Shown in pieces: positions 1 through 8,103 of a stretch of 64,000 nt of DNA. Origin of the DNA: Novosphingobium sp. EMRT-2. Its GTDB lineage: Bacteria > Pseudomonadota > Alphaproteobacteria > Sphingomonadales > Sphingomonadaceae. Position 1 is the stretch's first letter. The number at the start of each line of letters is the position of its first letter. The notes under the pieces were generated by a model. That model searched no databases. It worked only from the letters and a program-made list of their open reading frames with translations, and had not been told where the DNA came from. The stretch lies in contig NZ_CP039695.1 in assembly GCF_005145025.1 (NCBI RefSeq), forward strand, positions 2,837,501 through 2,901,500, given 5' to 3'. The position numbers were made by a program, and so were the translations under genes.

Positions 1-490
<490 letters not shown>

Positions 491-636
491 ATGCTTGAGA
501 ATCCCGCCATCAATGACAGGCCTGCCCTTGCAGGTCCCGTCCAACGATGTCGGACGATACCAGCCAACTTAACAACATCGCAAAATCCATCCCCAAAGGA
601 TGGACCCAATGCATCGATACAATCCGTCGGCTCCAT

Positions 637-754
637 TGCCTGGTGGCCATAGCGTCTGTGAACCACCCGATCCCTTCTCGAACTCGGCCGTGAAACCAGT
701 CCGCGCCAATGGTACTAACGCTCAAGCGTTGGAAGAGTAGGTCGCCGCCAGGCA
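637..754 (+). rRNA. rrf: 5S ribosomal RNA
   Basis: The start TGCCTGGTGGCC pairs with the end CGCCGCCAGGCA, closing the 5S helix I. The internal CGATCCCTTCTCGAACTCGG is the conserved 5S loop B/C region. The length of about 118 nt is normal. The gene lies about 145 bp after the 23S end with no tRNA between them. No tRNA-fMet follows it before the terminator. Confidence 0.93.
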
Positions 755-805
755 TTGTAGCCGACGGATTATCACAATCAAAAACCCATTCATGATGATC
801 AGACA

Positions 806-834
806 AAAGCCTGCCTTCCCGGCGGGCTTTTTGT
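806..834 (+). terminator. rho-independent terminator of the rrn operon
   Basis: AAAGCCTGCC, a short TTCC loop and GGCGGGCTTT form a 10-bp stem with one G-T pair. It runs into a T-rich tail (TTTTTGTTTG). It sits about 50 bp after 5S and closes the rRNA transcript. Confidence 0.85.
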
Positions 835-865
835 TTGTCTGCGTTTCGCGAACCGAAGCGGACCT

Positions 866-916
866 TTTGTTGCAACAAAGCATCAGGCGATTGTCGAAAA
901 TGCACCCGGGTGCATT
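866..916. other. two perfect palindromes in an intergenic gap
   Basis: TTTGTTGCAACAAA (866-879, 14 bp) and AATGCACCCGGGTGCATT (899-916, 18 bp) are both perfect palindromes, 19 bp apart. They lie in the otherwise empty stretch between the rrn terminator and the 3' end of the minus-strand amidohydrolase. Neither has a T tract, so they are not obvious terminators. They could be protein-binding sites; no function can be assigned from sequence. Confidence 0.5.
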
Positions 917-1050
917 CGATGCTGGCGCGCCCCGTAAATGGCCCTAGAACACCCTCATCCACCGTTCGCCCGGCGTGGCATGGGAGAGGATGCGGGAAAA
1001 CTGCACCGCGCCGGGCGTTACGGGGATTTCAGCTCTGACAGTTTGAAGTC

Positions 1051-2745
1051 TCAGCGCTTCTCGGCTGCGCTGTTGGCGTCTGCCTGCTCGGCGCTCCACA
1101 CCTTGCCGCCGCCGACCCACGTCTCGAGGACTTTGGTGGCGCGGATTTCCGCCGGGCTGGCGAACATCGGATCGGTATCGACGAACACGAAATCCGCGCG
1201 CTGCCCGGGCGCGAGGCGGCCGAAGCGTTGCTCGGCAAAGCCAGCCCATGCCGCCGCGCTGCTATACCCGGCCAGCGCGCTGGCCCGGTCGACGCGTTCC
1301 TGCGCCTGCCATCCGCCGGCGGGCTGGCCTGAGGCGTCTTCCCGGCTGATCGCCGCGGCGATACCGGCAAAGGGATCGGCCTGTTCCACCGGCGCGTCCG
1401 AACCGAACGCGAGCGTTGCGCCGGCCGCCTGGAGCGAATGCCAGGCATAGGCACCAGCGAGCCGCTGCGGCCCCAGGCGGGCTTCCGCCATCAGTCGGTC
1501 CGAGGTCTGGTGCACCGGTTGCATCGAGGCAATGATGCCGTTGCGTCCGAACCGCGCGAAATCGGCCGGGTCGACGATCTGCGCGTGTTCGATGCGCCAG
1601 CGACGATCGCCCTTGTAGGTCTGCGAGAGATCCTCGACGGCATCCAGTACGGCGGCGTTGGCCTGATCACCGATGGCGTGCACCGCGATCTGGAAGCCGT
1701 CCATCGCCGCTCGGCTCATCAGGTTGCGCAATTGCGTGTCCGACAACTGGGGCAGTCCGCGCGTGCCGGGCGCATCGGCATAGGGGGCCTTGAGCCATGC
1801 CCCGCGCGATCCCAGCGCGCCGTCCATGTAGAGCTTCACCCCGTTGAGGCGCAGCCGGTCCTGATAGAGCCACGGGGTGGGGGCGGGACCGGCGATCAGC
1901 GCCATCTGATCGATGCCGGCGGCATAGGCCATGATCCGGATATAGAGTTCGTTGCGATCGCCGGCGCGGCGATAGGCCTGCCAGTCCTCGATGCTGGTGC
2001 CCATGTCGGCCACGGCGGTCACCCCGCGCCGGAACAGCAGGCGCTGGGCGGTCGCCAGCGCGACATCGCGGTCGGCCGCGCGCGGGGCGGGGACCACGCG
2101 CGCCACCAGCGCTTGCGCCGCATCGACCAGCACGCCCGCCGGTGCGCCGGCGGCGGTGCGTTCGAGATGGCCGCCGGCAGGGTCCTTGGTCTGCGCGGAG
2201 ACGCCGGCGGCTTTCAGCGCCGCGCTGTTGGCCCAGCCGGCATGGCCATCGACGCGTTCGAGCCAGACCGGCTTGTCGGCCACCACCGCATCGAGTTCCG
2301 CCGCGGTGGGAAAGCGCCCCAGCCCCCAGCTTTCCTGGTTCCAGCCACGCCCGATGATCCAAGGACGATCGGGATGTTCGGCAGCATAGCTCTTGATCCG
2401 CTCCAACGCCTCGGCCAGCGATTTCGTGTCCGACAGATCAAGCGTAAGCGCGGCAAAGCCGATCTGCATGACATGCGCGTGCGCGTCGATCAGGCCCGGC
2501 AGCATGATCCGGCCTTTGCCGTCGACGTGGTATTGAATGCCCTTGGGCGGCTTTTTTTCGCCGGCCCGATAGATCGCCTTGATCACGCCGGCGTCGTCGA
2601 AGACGAGCGCCGAGAACGTCTGAACGCGGCCATCGGGACCGATAGTTTCGCCGCTGACGTTGTCGACCAGGGTATCGGCCAGCGCGAGCGACGGGGCCGC
2701 CGCCAGCAACAGCGCCGCGATCGCGGCCCGGCGCCTGTGGCTCAC
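1051..2745 (-). CDS. secreted amidohydrolase (YtcJ-like, amidohydrolase 3 family)
   Basis: A 564-residue metal-dependent hydrolase of the amidohydrolase superfamily. The sequence shows an N-terminal signal peptide (RRRAAIAALLLAAAPSLALA), then a small beta domain and the metal-binding HAH (H89, H91) in LPGLIDAHAHV. Later come the WGLGRFPTAAELDAV region, an HAIGD histidine segment and the C-terminal FGSDAPVEQADP aspartate. This pattern fits the YtcJ-like group, whose substrates are mostly unknown. The start is GTG, chosen because it overlaps the stop of the upstream dehydrogenase by 4 bases (GTGA), which implies translational coupling, and because the signal peptide begins here. A longer in-frame reading upstream is antisense to nothing useful and encodes no family sequence. 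It probably acts in the periplasm. Confidence 0.88.
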   Translation of the reverse strand: MSHRRRAAIAALLLAAAPSLALADTLVDNVSGETIGPDGRVQTFSALVFDDAGVIKAIYRAGEKKPPKGIQYHVDGKGRIMLPGLIDAHAHVMQIGFAALTLDLSDTKSLAEALERIKSYAAEHPDRPWIIGRGWNQESWGLGRFPTAAELDAVVADKPVWLERVDGHAGWANSAALKAAGVSAQTKDPAGGHLERTAAGAPAGVLVDAAQALVARVVPAPRAADRDVALATAQRLLFRRGVTAVADMGTSIEDWQAYRRAGDRNELYIRIMAYAAGIDQMALIAGPAPTPWLYQDRLRLNGVKLYMDGALGSRGAWLKAPYADAPGTRGLPQLSDTQLRNLMSRAAMDGFQIAVHAIGDQANAAVLDAVEDLSQTYKGDRRWRIEHAQIVDPADFARFGRNGIIASMQPVHQTSDRLMAEARLGPQRLAGAYAWHSLQAAGATLAFGSDAPVEQADPFAGIAAAISREDASGQPAGGWQAQERVDRASALAGYSSAAAWAGFAEQRFGRLAPGQRADFVFVDTDPMFASPAEIRATKVLETWVGGGKVWSAEQADANSAAEKR

Positions 2746-3653
2746 GCGGGCGAGCCCTTCTCGCCGCCTCTCCTCGGCAGGCGGCGGATCAGCGCGCTGG
2801 TATCCTCGCGCCCGCCGCCCAGCGCCTGCACATCGGCATAGAACTGGTCGATCAGCGCCGTGGTCGGCACGCTGGCGCCCAGGTTGCGCGCTTCCTCGAT
2901 GGCGAGGCCCAGGTCTTTGCGCATCCAGTCGATGGCGAAGCCGAAGTCGAATTCGTCCTTGGCCGCAGTGTGCCAGCGGTTGTCCATCTGCCAGCTCTGC
3001 GCCGCGCCGCCCGAAATGGCCTCGAACACCTTGTCGAGATCGAGGCGGGCGATCTGGCAGAAGCGGATCGCTTCCGAAAGACCGGCGATGGCGCCCGCGA
3101 TGCACATCTGGTTGGCCATCTTGGCGGTCTGCCCTGCGCCGGACTTGCCGACATGGACGACCCGCTTGGCATAGGCGGCAAGGATCGCGCGCGCGGCGTC
3201 CACCGCCTTCGCGCTGCCGCCGCACATGATCGAAAGGGTGCCGTTTTCCGCGCCGGACTGGCCCCCGGTGACGGGCGCATCGACGCAGAGCAGTTCCTTG
3301 TCGCGTCCTTCCACCGCGATCTGCCGGGCGATCCGGGCGGAAACGGTGGTGTGATCGATGAACAGCGCTCCTCGCCGGAGCGTGGAAAACGCGCCGGTGG
3401 GGCTGAGCACGACGTCGGCGAGATCATCATCGTTGCCAACGCAGGTGATGACGACGTCGGCTCCTTCCGCTGCTTCCGCGGGCGACGAGGCGACACGCGT
3501 TGCCAGACCGGGGTTCGCCGCCTGCCACGCCTCCGCACGGGTGGCGGTGCGGTTGTAGATGGTGAGGCGGTGGCCGGCCTGGCCGAGATGGCGGGCCATC
3601 GCGCCGCCCATTACGCCCAGCCCCAGAAACGATACGTTGAGAGGTTCGCTCAT
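2742..3653 (-). CDS. NAD(P)-dependent oxidoreductase, 3-hydroxyisobutyrate dehydrogenase family
   Basis: A 303-residue beta-hydroxyacid dehydrogenase. The N-terminal Rossmann fold has GLGVMG at residues 11-16. The family's substrate-binding segment DAPVTGGQSGAENGTL follows, then the catalytic-lysine segment GAGQTAKMANQ and a helical C-terminal domain. Members oxidise 3-hydroxyisobutyrate, tartronate semialdehyde or related 3-hydroxy acids; the exact substrate cannot be read from sequence. The ATG at 3653 is preferred because it directly precedes the Rossmann strand; an in-frame ATG at 3695 would add 14 unlikely residues. It forms an operon with the downstream amidohydrolase (4-base overlap), so the two may act on one catabolic substrate (inference). 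Confidence 0.9.
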   Translation of the reverse strand: MSEPLNVSFLGLGVMGGAMARHLGQAGHRLTIYNRTATRAEAWQAANPGLATRVASSPAEAAEGADVVITCVGNDDDLADVVLSPTGAFSTLRRGALFIDHTTVSARIARQIAVEGRDKELLCVDAPVTGGQSGAENGTLSIMCGGSAKAVDAARAILAAYAKRVVHVGKSGAGQTAKMANQMCIAGAIAGLSEAIRFCQIARLDLDKVFEAISGGAAQSWQMDNRWHTAAKDEFDFGFAIDWMRKDLGLAIEEARNLGASVPTTALIDQFYADVQALGGGREDTSALIRRLPRRGGEKGSPA

Positions 3654-3709
3654 ACCCGCCTGTTTAACGGCTTTGGCGGCGGGTTCCAGTCGCAAAGCGC
3701 AAGGAGGCG

Positions 3710-4279
3710 TCAGGCGTGCCGCGCCTGCAGGCTGGCCGTCAGCGACAGATAGAATTCCGCGATGGCGGCCATCGCCTGGTCACTGATGACAGGGGTAGCC
3801 CCATGCCGCGTGGGGACAAGCCCGCGCCCGTGCGCGGCGATGGCAAGATCATGGGCCAGTCTCGTGCCCGGCGAAACCGGGGAATGGCCCGTTGCGAAAG
3901 CGCGGACGCGCCCGATCGCGCGCAGGCGCAGGACGTCCACCGGAAAGCGGCTTTCCATCGCCTTGATCCGCGACAGCTTGCGCGTGCTATCGGTGTCACT
4001 CCCCGCTGCGGCGCCGTGGCGGGACGGCGCCTCTGAAGGCGGGGCGTGCTCGTCGATAAGGATGGTCAGGAAGCGATCGAGTTCCTTCAGGCAATTGCCC
4101 GCCAGCCGCAGCGCCACGCGCGCGGTACGTTCGCAGCCCGGCATCACGGTGGCATCGCGCGCGGCGCGATCGATCAGAAAACGGCAGCCCCGCACCATTG
4201 CGCGATGCGCTGCGGAAAGCGCCGCTGCATCGGCCTGGACCCGCGTGGGCAAACCCTTCCGCGAAAGGGAATCAGGCAA
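3710..4279 (-). CDS. hypothetical protein, helical, unknown function
   Basis: An open frame of up to 189 residues that I do not recognise. It is rich in Ala, Arg and Leu and predicted helical, with no signal peptide or membrane segment. A central stretch (RTARVALRLAGNCLKELDRF) looks like an amphipathic helix. The longest start is TTG at 4279; an ATG at 4198 (MVRGCRFL) would give about 162 residues and may be the true start. It sits upstream of the dehydrogenase-amidohydrolase pair on the same strand, about 56 bp away, and just outside the left edge of the island. Composition resembles neighbouring core genes, so it is probably real, though coding status is uncertain. Confidence 0.5.
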   Translation of the reverse strand: MPDSLSRKGLPTRVQADAAALSAAHRAMVRGCRFLIDRAARDATVMPGCERTARVALRLAGNCLKELDRFLTILIDEHAPPSEAPSRHGAAAGSDTDSTRKLSRIKAMESRFPVDVLRLRAIGRVRAFATGHSPVSPGTRLAHDLAIAAHGRGLVPTRHGATPVISDQAMAAIAEFYLSLTASLQARHA

Positions 4280-4475
4280 GGAAGTGGCGCCCGGACGGAT
4301 GGTGACGGTAACGTTCGGTCATGGGGCTGCTCCGATCCAGGCGTGCCAGCGGGAAAGTTCATCGTGCCGGCAGCGCTATTTTCGGAACCTGACGGATGCG
4401 CCCGCTTACAGCAGTTGCGCGCGTGCGTCCAACAGCGAACTCAGGCGGTGGCTTGCGGAGCGGAATGGATCAGGA

Positions 4476-4489
4476 GGTAGCGGGAACCG
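4476..4489 (+). repeat. candidate attL: remnant of the tRNA-Gly 3' end
   Basis: GGTAGCGGGAACCG matches GGTAGCGGGAATCG at 9416-9429 inside the tRNA-Gly gene at 13 of 14 positions and in the same orientation, with an exact 11-mer. It lies 70 bp outside the left repeat pair, as an attachment core would. This is what is expected of a displaced, decaying tRNA 3' fragment left by integration. A 13/14 match alone could be chance. Confidence 0.4.
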
Positions 4490-4545
4490 TGAAATGGCCA
4501 GAAAAGCGCAGATTATCGACGTTTCTGGACGGAGCATTTCGCAGG

Positions 4546-4566
4546 ATACCCCCAATCATACCCCCA
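4546..4566 (+). repeat. left-end tandem CATACCCC repeats (integrase arm-type sites)
   Basis: Two ATACCCCC units are spaced 12 bp apart. The 18-mer CCCCCAATCATACCCCCA at 4549-4566 recurs exactly at 9277-9294, at the other end of the island. Further CATACCCC copies occur only beside the integrase gene. Short direct repeats clustered at both ends of an element are typical arm-type binding sites of tyrosine recombinases; the assignment is inferred. Confidence 0.6.
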
Positions 4567-4959
4567 AACGTGCTGGCTAGGCGCATTTTCGGACCGATGG
4601 AGGGCCGCCCCGCGCACCAATCCCAGGCTCGTGCGGAGCAGAACCGACAATCCGACTCGGGCGCGTTTACCGGCCCGAGAATTGCCGATTAGACCCCCAC
4701 ACCGTACGCGATAAATCGCAGCCGAAAAGCCAGCAGTTCCGGGCATTTCGGCAAATGGCAGCTTCCCCGTCAAATCTGACTTGCGGCCAGTTTTTAAGTC
4801 ACTTTCAATTCACTGCCGAAAAATGACCTTTTATTCTCGTCACTTACGCGCCCTTTTGAGCGGGGAAGTCGTGACTTGAATGTGAGTGGCTGGCGACAGC
4901 TCGGTTCGGCCCAGCCGGGCGGCTGGCGCTTCGCCTTGTGGGATTGCTCTTCGAATGTC

Positions 4960-5066
4960 GGGAACGGCGGGAAATTGGGAACAGCCCGCCTAAACACCTG
5001 TCAAGCAACGGCAAATCGTGTTCCCACCGTTTGCCAAGCCTGTTCCCCGCATCGCGTATTGGGAAC
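4960..5066. repeat. cluster of five GGGAAC motifs in alternating orientation
   Basis: GGGAAC occurs on the plus strand at 4960, 4977 and 5061 and on the minus strand at 5020 and 5042. Four copies extend to GGGAACA, and two to TTGGGAACA. Such density in 107 bases with mirrored orientation suggests binding sites for an island-encoded protein, or structure in a non-coding RNA. The spacing does not fit the alphaproteobacterial LexA box. Confidence 0.4.
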
Positions 5067-5113
5067 AAAAGGTGCGGAAGCCTACTCCACGCTTGAGAGT
5101 GTTCGGGCAAGCA

Positions 5114-5599
5114 TTAGGCCCCATTCTCGGCGCGGAGACGTACCACCGCAGAGATTATCGTCACGAGTTTGTCGGCCGCTCGCCAAGCCACGAAGAGTTC
5201 ACCGTGTAGAGAATCGAGGTCTGCGATCATCTCCTTGCGGCCGTCCTCGGTCTGGATTTTAAAGTTATGCCTCTCGAAGAAGCCATGCATAAGCTGATTT
5301 CGCGCCTTGAGAGCAGACGAGAAACCCTCCTCTAAGTCGCCCTCGATGGTAATGTGCCGCTTCAGATCATTCAGCGCCCGCCCGAGCGTGCTTCGATCAA
5401 TGGTGTCGAGCACCTCTCGAGCGGCCTCCCCCTCCGGCATTATGTGCCAGCCTTCGTCTAAGGCGCGTAGGCACAGCAGTAACGTGCCGAGCTCGGTCTC
5501 GAAGAGCTGGGCGGCCTCTGCTGCAATCCCGTACTTTGCGTAAAGCTCGTGCCGGTCCGCCATGCCCTCATATTCGACGTTGAGCTGCGAACCGCTCAT
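5114..5599 (-). CDS. HEPN-like protein, putative RNase, partner of the upstream helicase
   Basis: A 161-residue, mostly helical protein that I do not recognise by name. Residues 100-105 read R-N-Q-L-M-H, which fits the HEPN consensus (Arg, a polar residue, three residues, His) at the expected place: late in a helical domain, after a long first helix pair. HEPN proteins are often metal-independent RNases or toxin-like effectors in defence and toxin-antitoxin systems. The ATG lies 5 bases after the helicase stop with GGGG upstream, so the two are translationally coupled. There is no membrane segment or signal peptide. An internal ATG at residue 13 is an alternative start. The HEPN call rests on this motif and predicted helicity only, so it needs a profile or structure search. 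Confidence 0.65.
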   Translation of the reverse strand: MSGSQLNVEYEGMADRHELYAKYGIAAEAAQLFETELGTLLLCLRALDEGWHIMPEGEAAREVLDTIDRSTLGRALNDLKRHITIEGDLEEGFSSALKARNQLMHGFFERHNFKIQTEDGRKEMIADLDSLHGELFVAWRAADKLVTIISAVVRLRAENGA

Positions 5600-5604
5600 C
5601 GCCT

Positions 5605-7527
5605 CTACCCCTTGACCGGCGCGGGCGCCGCCGGGCCGAGCTCGCCAATAAAGCGGCTCGGCAGCAGGTTCGCCATTGGCCCCGATTGCGTCTTGAACGC
5701 CACCTTCGCCCCGTATGCGTCCTTAGCCGGCATCTGTTGGGCATACGTGATGAACAGGCTCCCGGGCCGGTCATTCGCCGGGTCCGCCTTCACCCGCGTG
5801 ATGCCCACATAGAACAGCCGCCGGGCTTCCTCGAGCGCTGCGTCCTTGGCCTCCTTCGAGGGCGCATCATCGAAGGAGGGCGGGAGGATGCCCTCCACGC
5901 AACCGGCTATAAACACATAGGGCGAGCTAAGGCCCTTACTCTTGTGTAGGCTCATTAACCGGACCTCCTCGACGGTAGGCGGAATGTCCGGTTGGGTAAT
6001 CTCCTGCATCATTGCGGAGAGGAGGTCCTCGGGCGTCTCGGCCGCCTCCATCTGCGCCAGCGCGAGTTCGCGCAATTCTGATACGTCAGGGTCCGCGTCC
6101 GGGAACAAGGTATCAGTGAAAGCTGCGAGATCGTCCTTAACCGCCTCGAGCTCTTCGAGGGCTTCCTTGATGAGCTTGAATTGCTCGATCAGTGGCTTGG
6201 TGTACGGGATGGTGAGCGCGTCGTCCGCAAGCTTGTCCATCGCAACCCAAGGGCTATCCCCGCTGGCCTCGCAATGTTGCCGCACCCGAGCGTATGGCTT
6301 GCATCGGAAATCGTCCCGGTCCCAGCCGAGAAGATAGCGCAGCGCAACCCGGTCCTCTTTGTCGAGGAATAACTTGAACAGCGCGAAACGCATCTGCGCC
6401 GCTTCAGAATCGAGCTGGCTCTCCTCATAGTATGACTTGGCCGGGACACCCTCGCCCTTGAGGGCGTTTAGGATTGGCTTCCCGACAACGGCGCGCTGCA
6501 CGAGGACGATTATCTCGCTGGGGTGGACGCCCTTCTCGAGGAGCTCCTTGATCTTCGCCGTGATCCACGTCGCCTCGCTGTGGAGGTACGGCACCTGCAC
6601 GATGGCGACCTCGCCCGCTCCCTTCTCTGGCAGGGGCGTCAGCGCTCGGGGCGCGCGGTTGGTATTCACGTTGATGAGCGTGTTCGCCATCTCGACCACC
6701 GTGGTTGGGCAGCGGTGGCAGTCGGCCATCTCGAGATCAGCGCAAGCCGCGTGAAGGTCCTTCCACTCACGGATGCCCTCGGGGTGGGCGTACTTAAAGC
6801 TGTAGATGGACTGGTCATCGTCGCCCACGATGCAGATTTCAGCCTCCTCCCCGAGGTAGGCAATGGCGGTCTGCTCGGCCTTGTTGAGGTCCTGATACTC
6901 GTCAACGAGGAGGTGCTTGAATTCCGAGCGCTCGGCCGCCGCGGGATTGTCCTTGAGGTAACGGACAAGGTACGGAATCAGCTCACCGATCAGCATCCCG
7001 TAGTGAAACTCGAGCCAAGCGAGAAGGGCGGACGAAAATGCCTTCTCCTCATCGTTGTTGGGGAAGCCGGGCTCGTCCCCTTGGCTCTGCGCCCATGCGG
7101 CAGTGTACCCCTGAATCATCTTCTTCGCAGCGAGCTTCCCGCCGCTCGCATCGGCAATGTCGCAGATCAAGGCCTTCATCTCGAAGGTGTTGAGCGACCG
7201 AGGGGTGCGCCCCACGGCCTCGAGGACGTGCTGTCGGGATAGGATGCGCATGGCGAGGCTATGGAGGGTCTGCCCCTCGAGTTCCTCGCATCCCGGCACT
7301 CCGAGCTTCTGCAATTCCCGATGGAGGTCCTCTGCCGCAACCCGCGTGAATGTCACGGCAAGGAGCTCTTTGGGCGCCACGCCCGACTCAAGGAGGCGAG
7401 CGACCCGACGCTTCATGGCGAAGGACTTGCCCGTGCCGGGACCGGCGATGACCCGCACGCGCGGCTCCGGCGCCGATGCGATGCCGTAAGCTACGCTGCC
7501 AGTGTCCAGTCCCGTATCCCAAGCCAT
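5605..7527 (-). CDS. UvrD/Rep-type SF1A DNA helicase, island-encoded
   Basis: A 640-residue ATP-dependent helicase with a full SF1A motif set. Walker A GPGTGKS is at residues 29-35, followed by motif Ia (TFTRVAAEDL), Ib (TLHSLAMRIL), II (LLVDEYQDLNKAEQ) and III (VGDDDQSIYSFKYA). Later come V (LMSLHKSKGLSSPYVF) and VI (EEARRLFYVGITR). It lacks the extended C-terminal nuclease domain of AddA/RecB and is shorter than UvrD. The ATG at 7527 has a GGAGG at good spacing and directly precedes the nucleotide-binding region; in-frame codons further upstream overlap a likely promoter. A 107-bp AT-richer leader separates it from the HTH gene. It is followed at 5 bases by the HEPN-like gene, so it is probably a DNA-sensing or DNA-processing subunit of a two-protein module (inference). 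Confidence 0.92.
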   Translation of the reverse strand: MAWDTGLDTGSVAYGIASAPEPRVRVIAGPGTGKSFAMKRRVARLLESGVAPKELLAVTFTRVAAEDLHRELQKLGVPGCEELEGQTLHSLAMRILSRQHVLEAVGRTPRSLNTFEMKALICDIADASGGKLAAKKMIQGYTAAWAQSQGDEPGFPNNDEEKAFSSALLAWLEFHYGMLIGELIPYLVRYLKDNPAAAERSEFKHLLVDEYQDLNKAEQTAIAYLGEEAEICIVGDDDQSIYSFKYAHPEGIREWKDLHAACADLEMADCHRCPTTVVEMANTLINVNTNRAPRALTPLPEKGAGEVAIVQVPYLHSEATWITAKIKELLEKGVHPSEIIVLVQRAVVGKPILNALKGEGVPAKSYYEESQLDSEAAQMRFALFKLFLDKEDRVALRYLLGWDRDDFRCKPYARVRQHCEASGDSPWVAMDKLADDALTIPYTKPLIEQFKLIKEALEELEAVKDDLAAFTDTLFPDADPDVSELRELALAQMEAAETPEDLLSAMMQEITQPDIPPTVEEVRLMSLHKSKGLSSPYVFIAGCVEGILPPSFDDAPSKEAKDAALEEARRLFYVGITRVKADPANDRPGSLFITYAQQMPAKDAYGAKVAFKTQSGPMANLLPSRFIGELGPAAPAPVKG

Positions 7528-7634
7528 TGATGCCCTCCGGTTTGCCCTCGGCACAAGTAACAGCGATAACGGCTGAATGAAAAGGCAAGACCGGAAATAA
7601 ATGGCTTCAAACGAAACATCGAAAGTCTGCCCCA

Positions 7635-8018
7635 CTACGCCCGCAACTCATGGCTATAGTGCAGCCTCAGCGTGGGAACCGATACCCCGATCAGCTTGGC
7701 CACTTTCGCCACGGGCATTCCCCCCAGGATTGCCCGCCTAACAATCTTGCGTGTCGCGGGCGTCGGAGCGTGTCGCCGCCGACCTTTGGGCGGGCTGGCC
7801 ACCGTGCTGGGGAAATAGTGCCTTGCGACGGTGTTGACGCAGACGCCCAAGGCCCGGGCGATGGTTGGCCAGGTCGCCCCAGCCGCCTTCAATTCGTGTG
7901 CGATCAGCATTTGTTCCGGCGTTGGAACGTGCGGCTTTCTGCCGACGCGATGGCGGGAAGGCTCGGGCCGCGCCTCGAACAGATCGAATTGCGGCGGGCT
8001 ATCGGGGGCGGCCATCAC
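7635..8018 (-). CDS. small DNA-binding protein with two helix-turn-helix repeats
   Basis: A 127-residue protein made of two similar units. Each begins with a basic Pro-Thr-Pro segment (HVPTPEQ, HAPTPATR), followed by a helix-turn-helix such as TWPTIARALGVCVNTVARHY and VAKLIGVSVPTLRLHYSHEL. Single-unit versions are common in prophages and islands of alphaproteobacteria, where their function is not established. The start is GTG at 8018 or ATG at 8015; both overlap the stop of the 26-codon ORF just upstream, implying coupling. It sits between integrase and helicase and may regulate the island or act as an excision or accessory factor (inference). Confidence 0.75.
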   Translation of the reverse strand: MMAAPDSPPQFDLFEARPEPSRHRVGRKPHVPTPEQMLIAHELKAAGATWPTIARALGVCVNTVARHYFPSTVASPPKGRRRHAPTPATRKIVRRAILGGMPVAKVAKLIGVSVPTLRLHYSHELRA

Positions 8019-8095
8019 CAGCCGTTCAGATCATCGGCGAAGGGATCGCCGCCGTAGTCGAAATCATCCGCACCGGGCGCGGCTGGACCTTCCAT
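8015..8095 (-). CDS. 26-residue acidic small ORF between integrase and HTH gene
   Basis: An ATG at 8095, 8 bases after the integrase stop, opens a 26-residue frame. It has an Asp/Gly-rich core (DDFDYGGDPFADD) and a terminal Trp, and its TGA overlaps the start codons of the HTH gene. The tight spacing on both sides suggests a coupled leader or small protein rather than chance. It has no recognisable family. Alternatively it is a remnant of the missing integrase tail in another frame, although it bears no resemblance to one. Confidence 0.45.
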   Translation of the reverse strand: MEGPAAPGADDFDYGGDPFADDLNGW

Positions 8096-8103
8096 CGGCC
8101 AGT

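Larger units (their letters stand above)
4280..5113. other. gene-poor stretch containing the left island junction
   Basis: I see no convincing gene in these 834 bases; short open frames on both strands have no recognisable protein character. The stretch holds the candidate left attachment site (4476-4489) and the CATACCCC repeat pair (4546-4566). It also has the GGGAAC motif cluster (4960-5066) and an inverted repeat GGCAAA/TTTGCC (5010-5035). From about 4780 to 4870 it is noticeably more AT-rich than the flanking chromosome. Confidence 0.6.

Noticed and set aside
1438..2841. Plus-strand open frame opposite the amidohydrolase
   Set aside because: Antisense shadow with no recognisable protein character.
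4960..5066. GGGAAC cluster as an SOS/LexA box
   Set aside because: Spacing is 17-43 bases, not the GTTC-N7-GTTC of alphaproteobacterial LexA.
5605..7527. Gabija GajB or a RecB/AddA nuclease-helicase
   Set aside because: No OLD-family nuclease partner is present and there is no C-terminal nuclease domain; the partner is instead HEPN-like.
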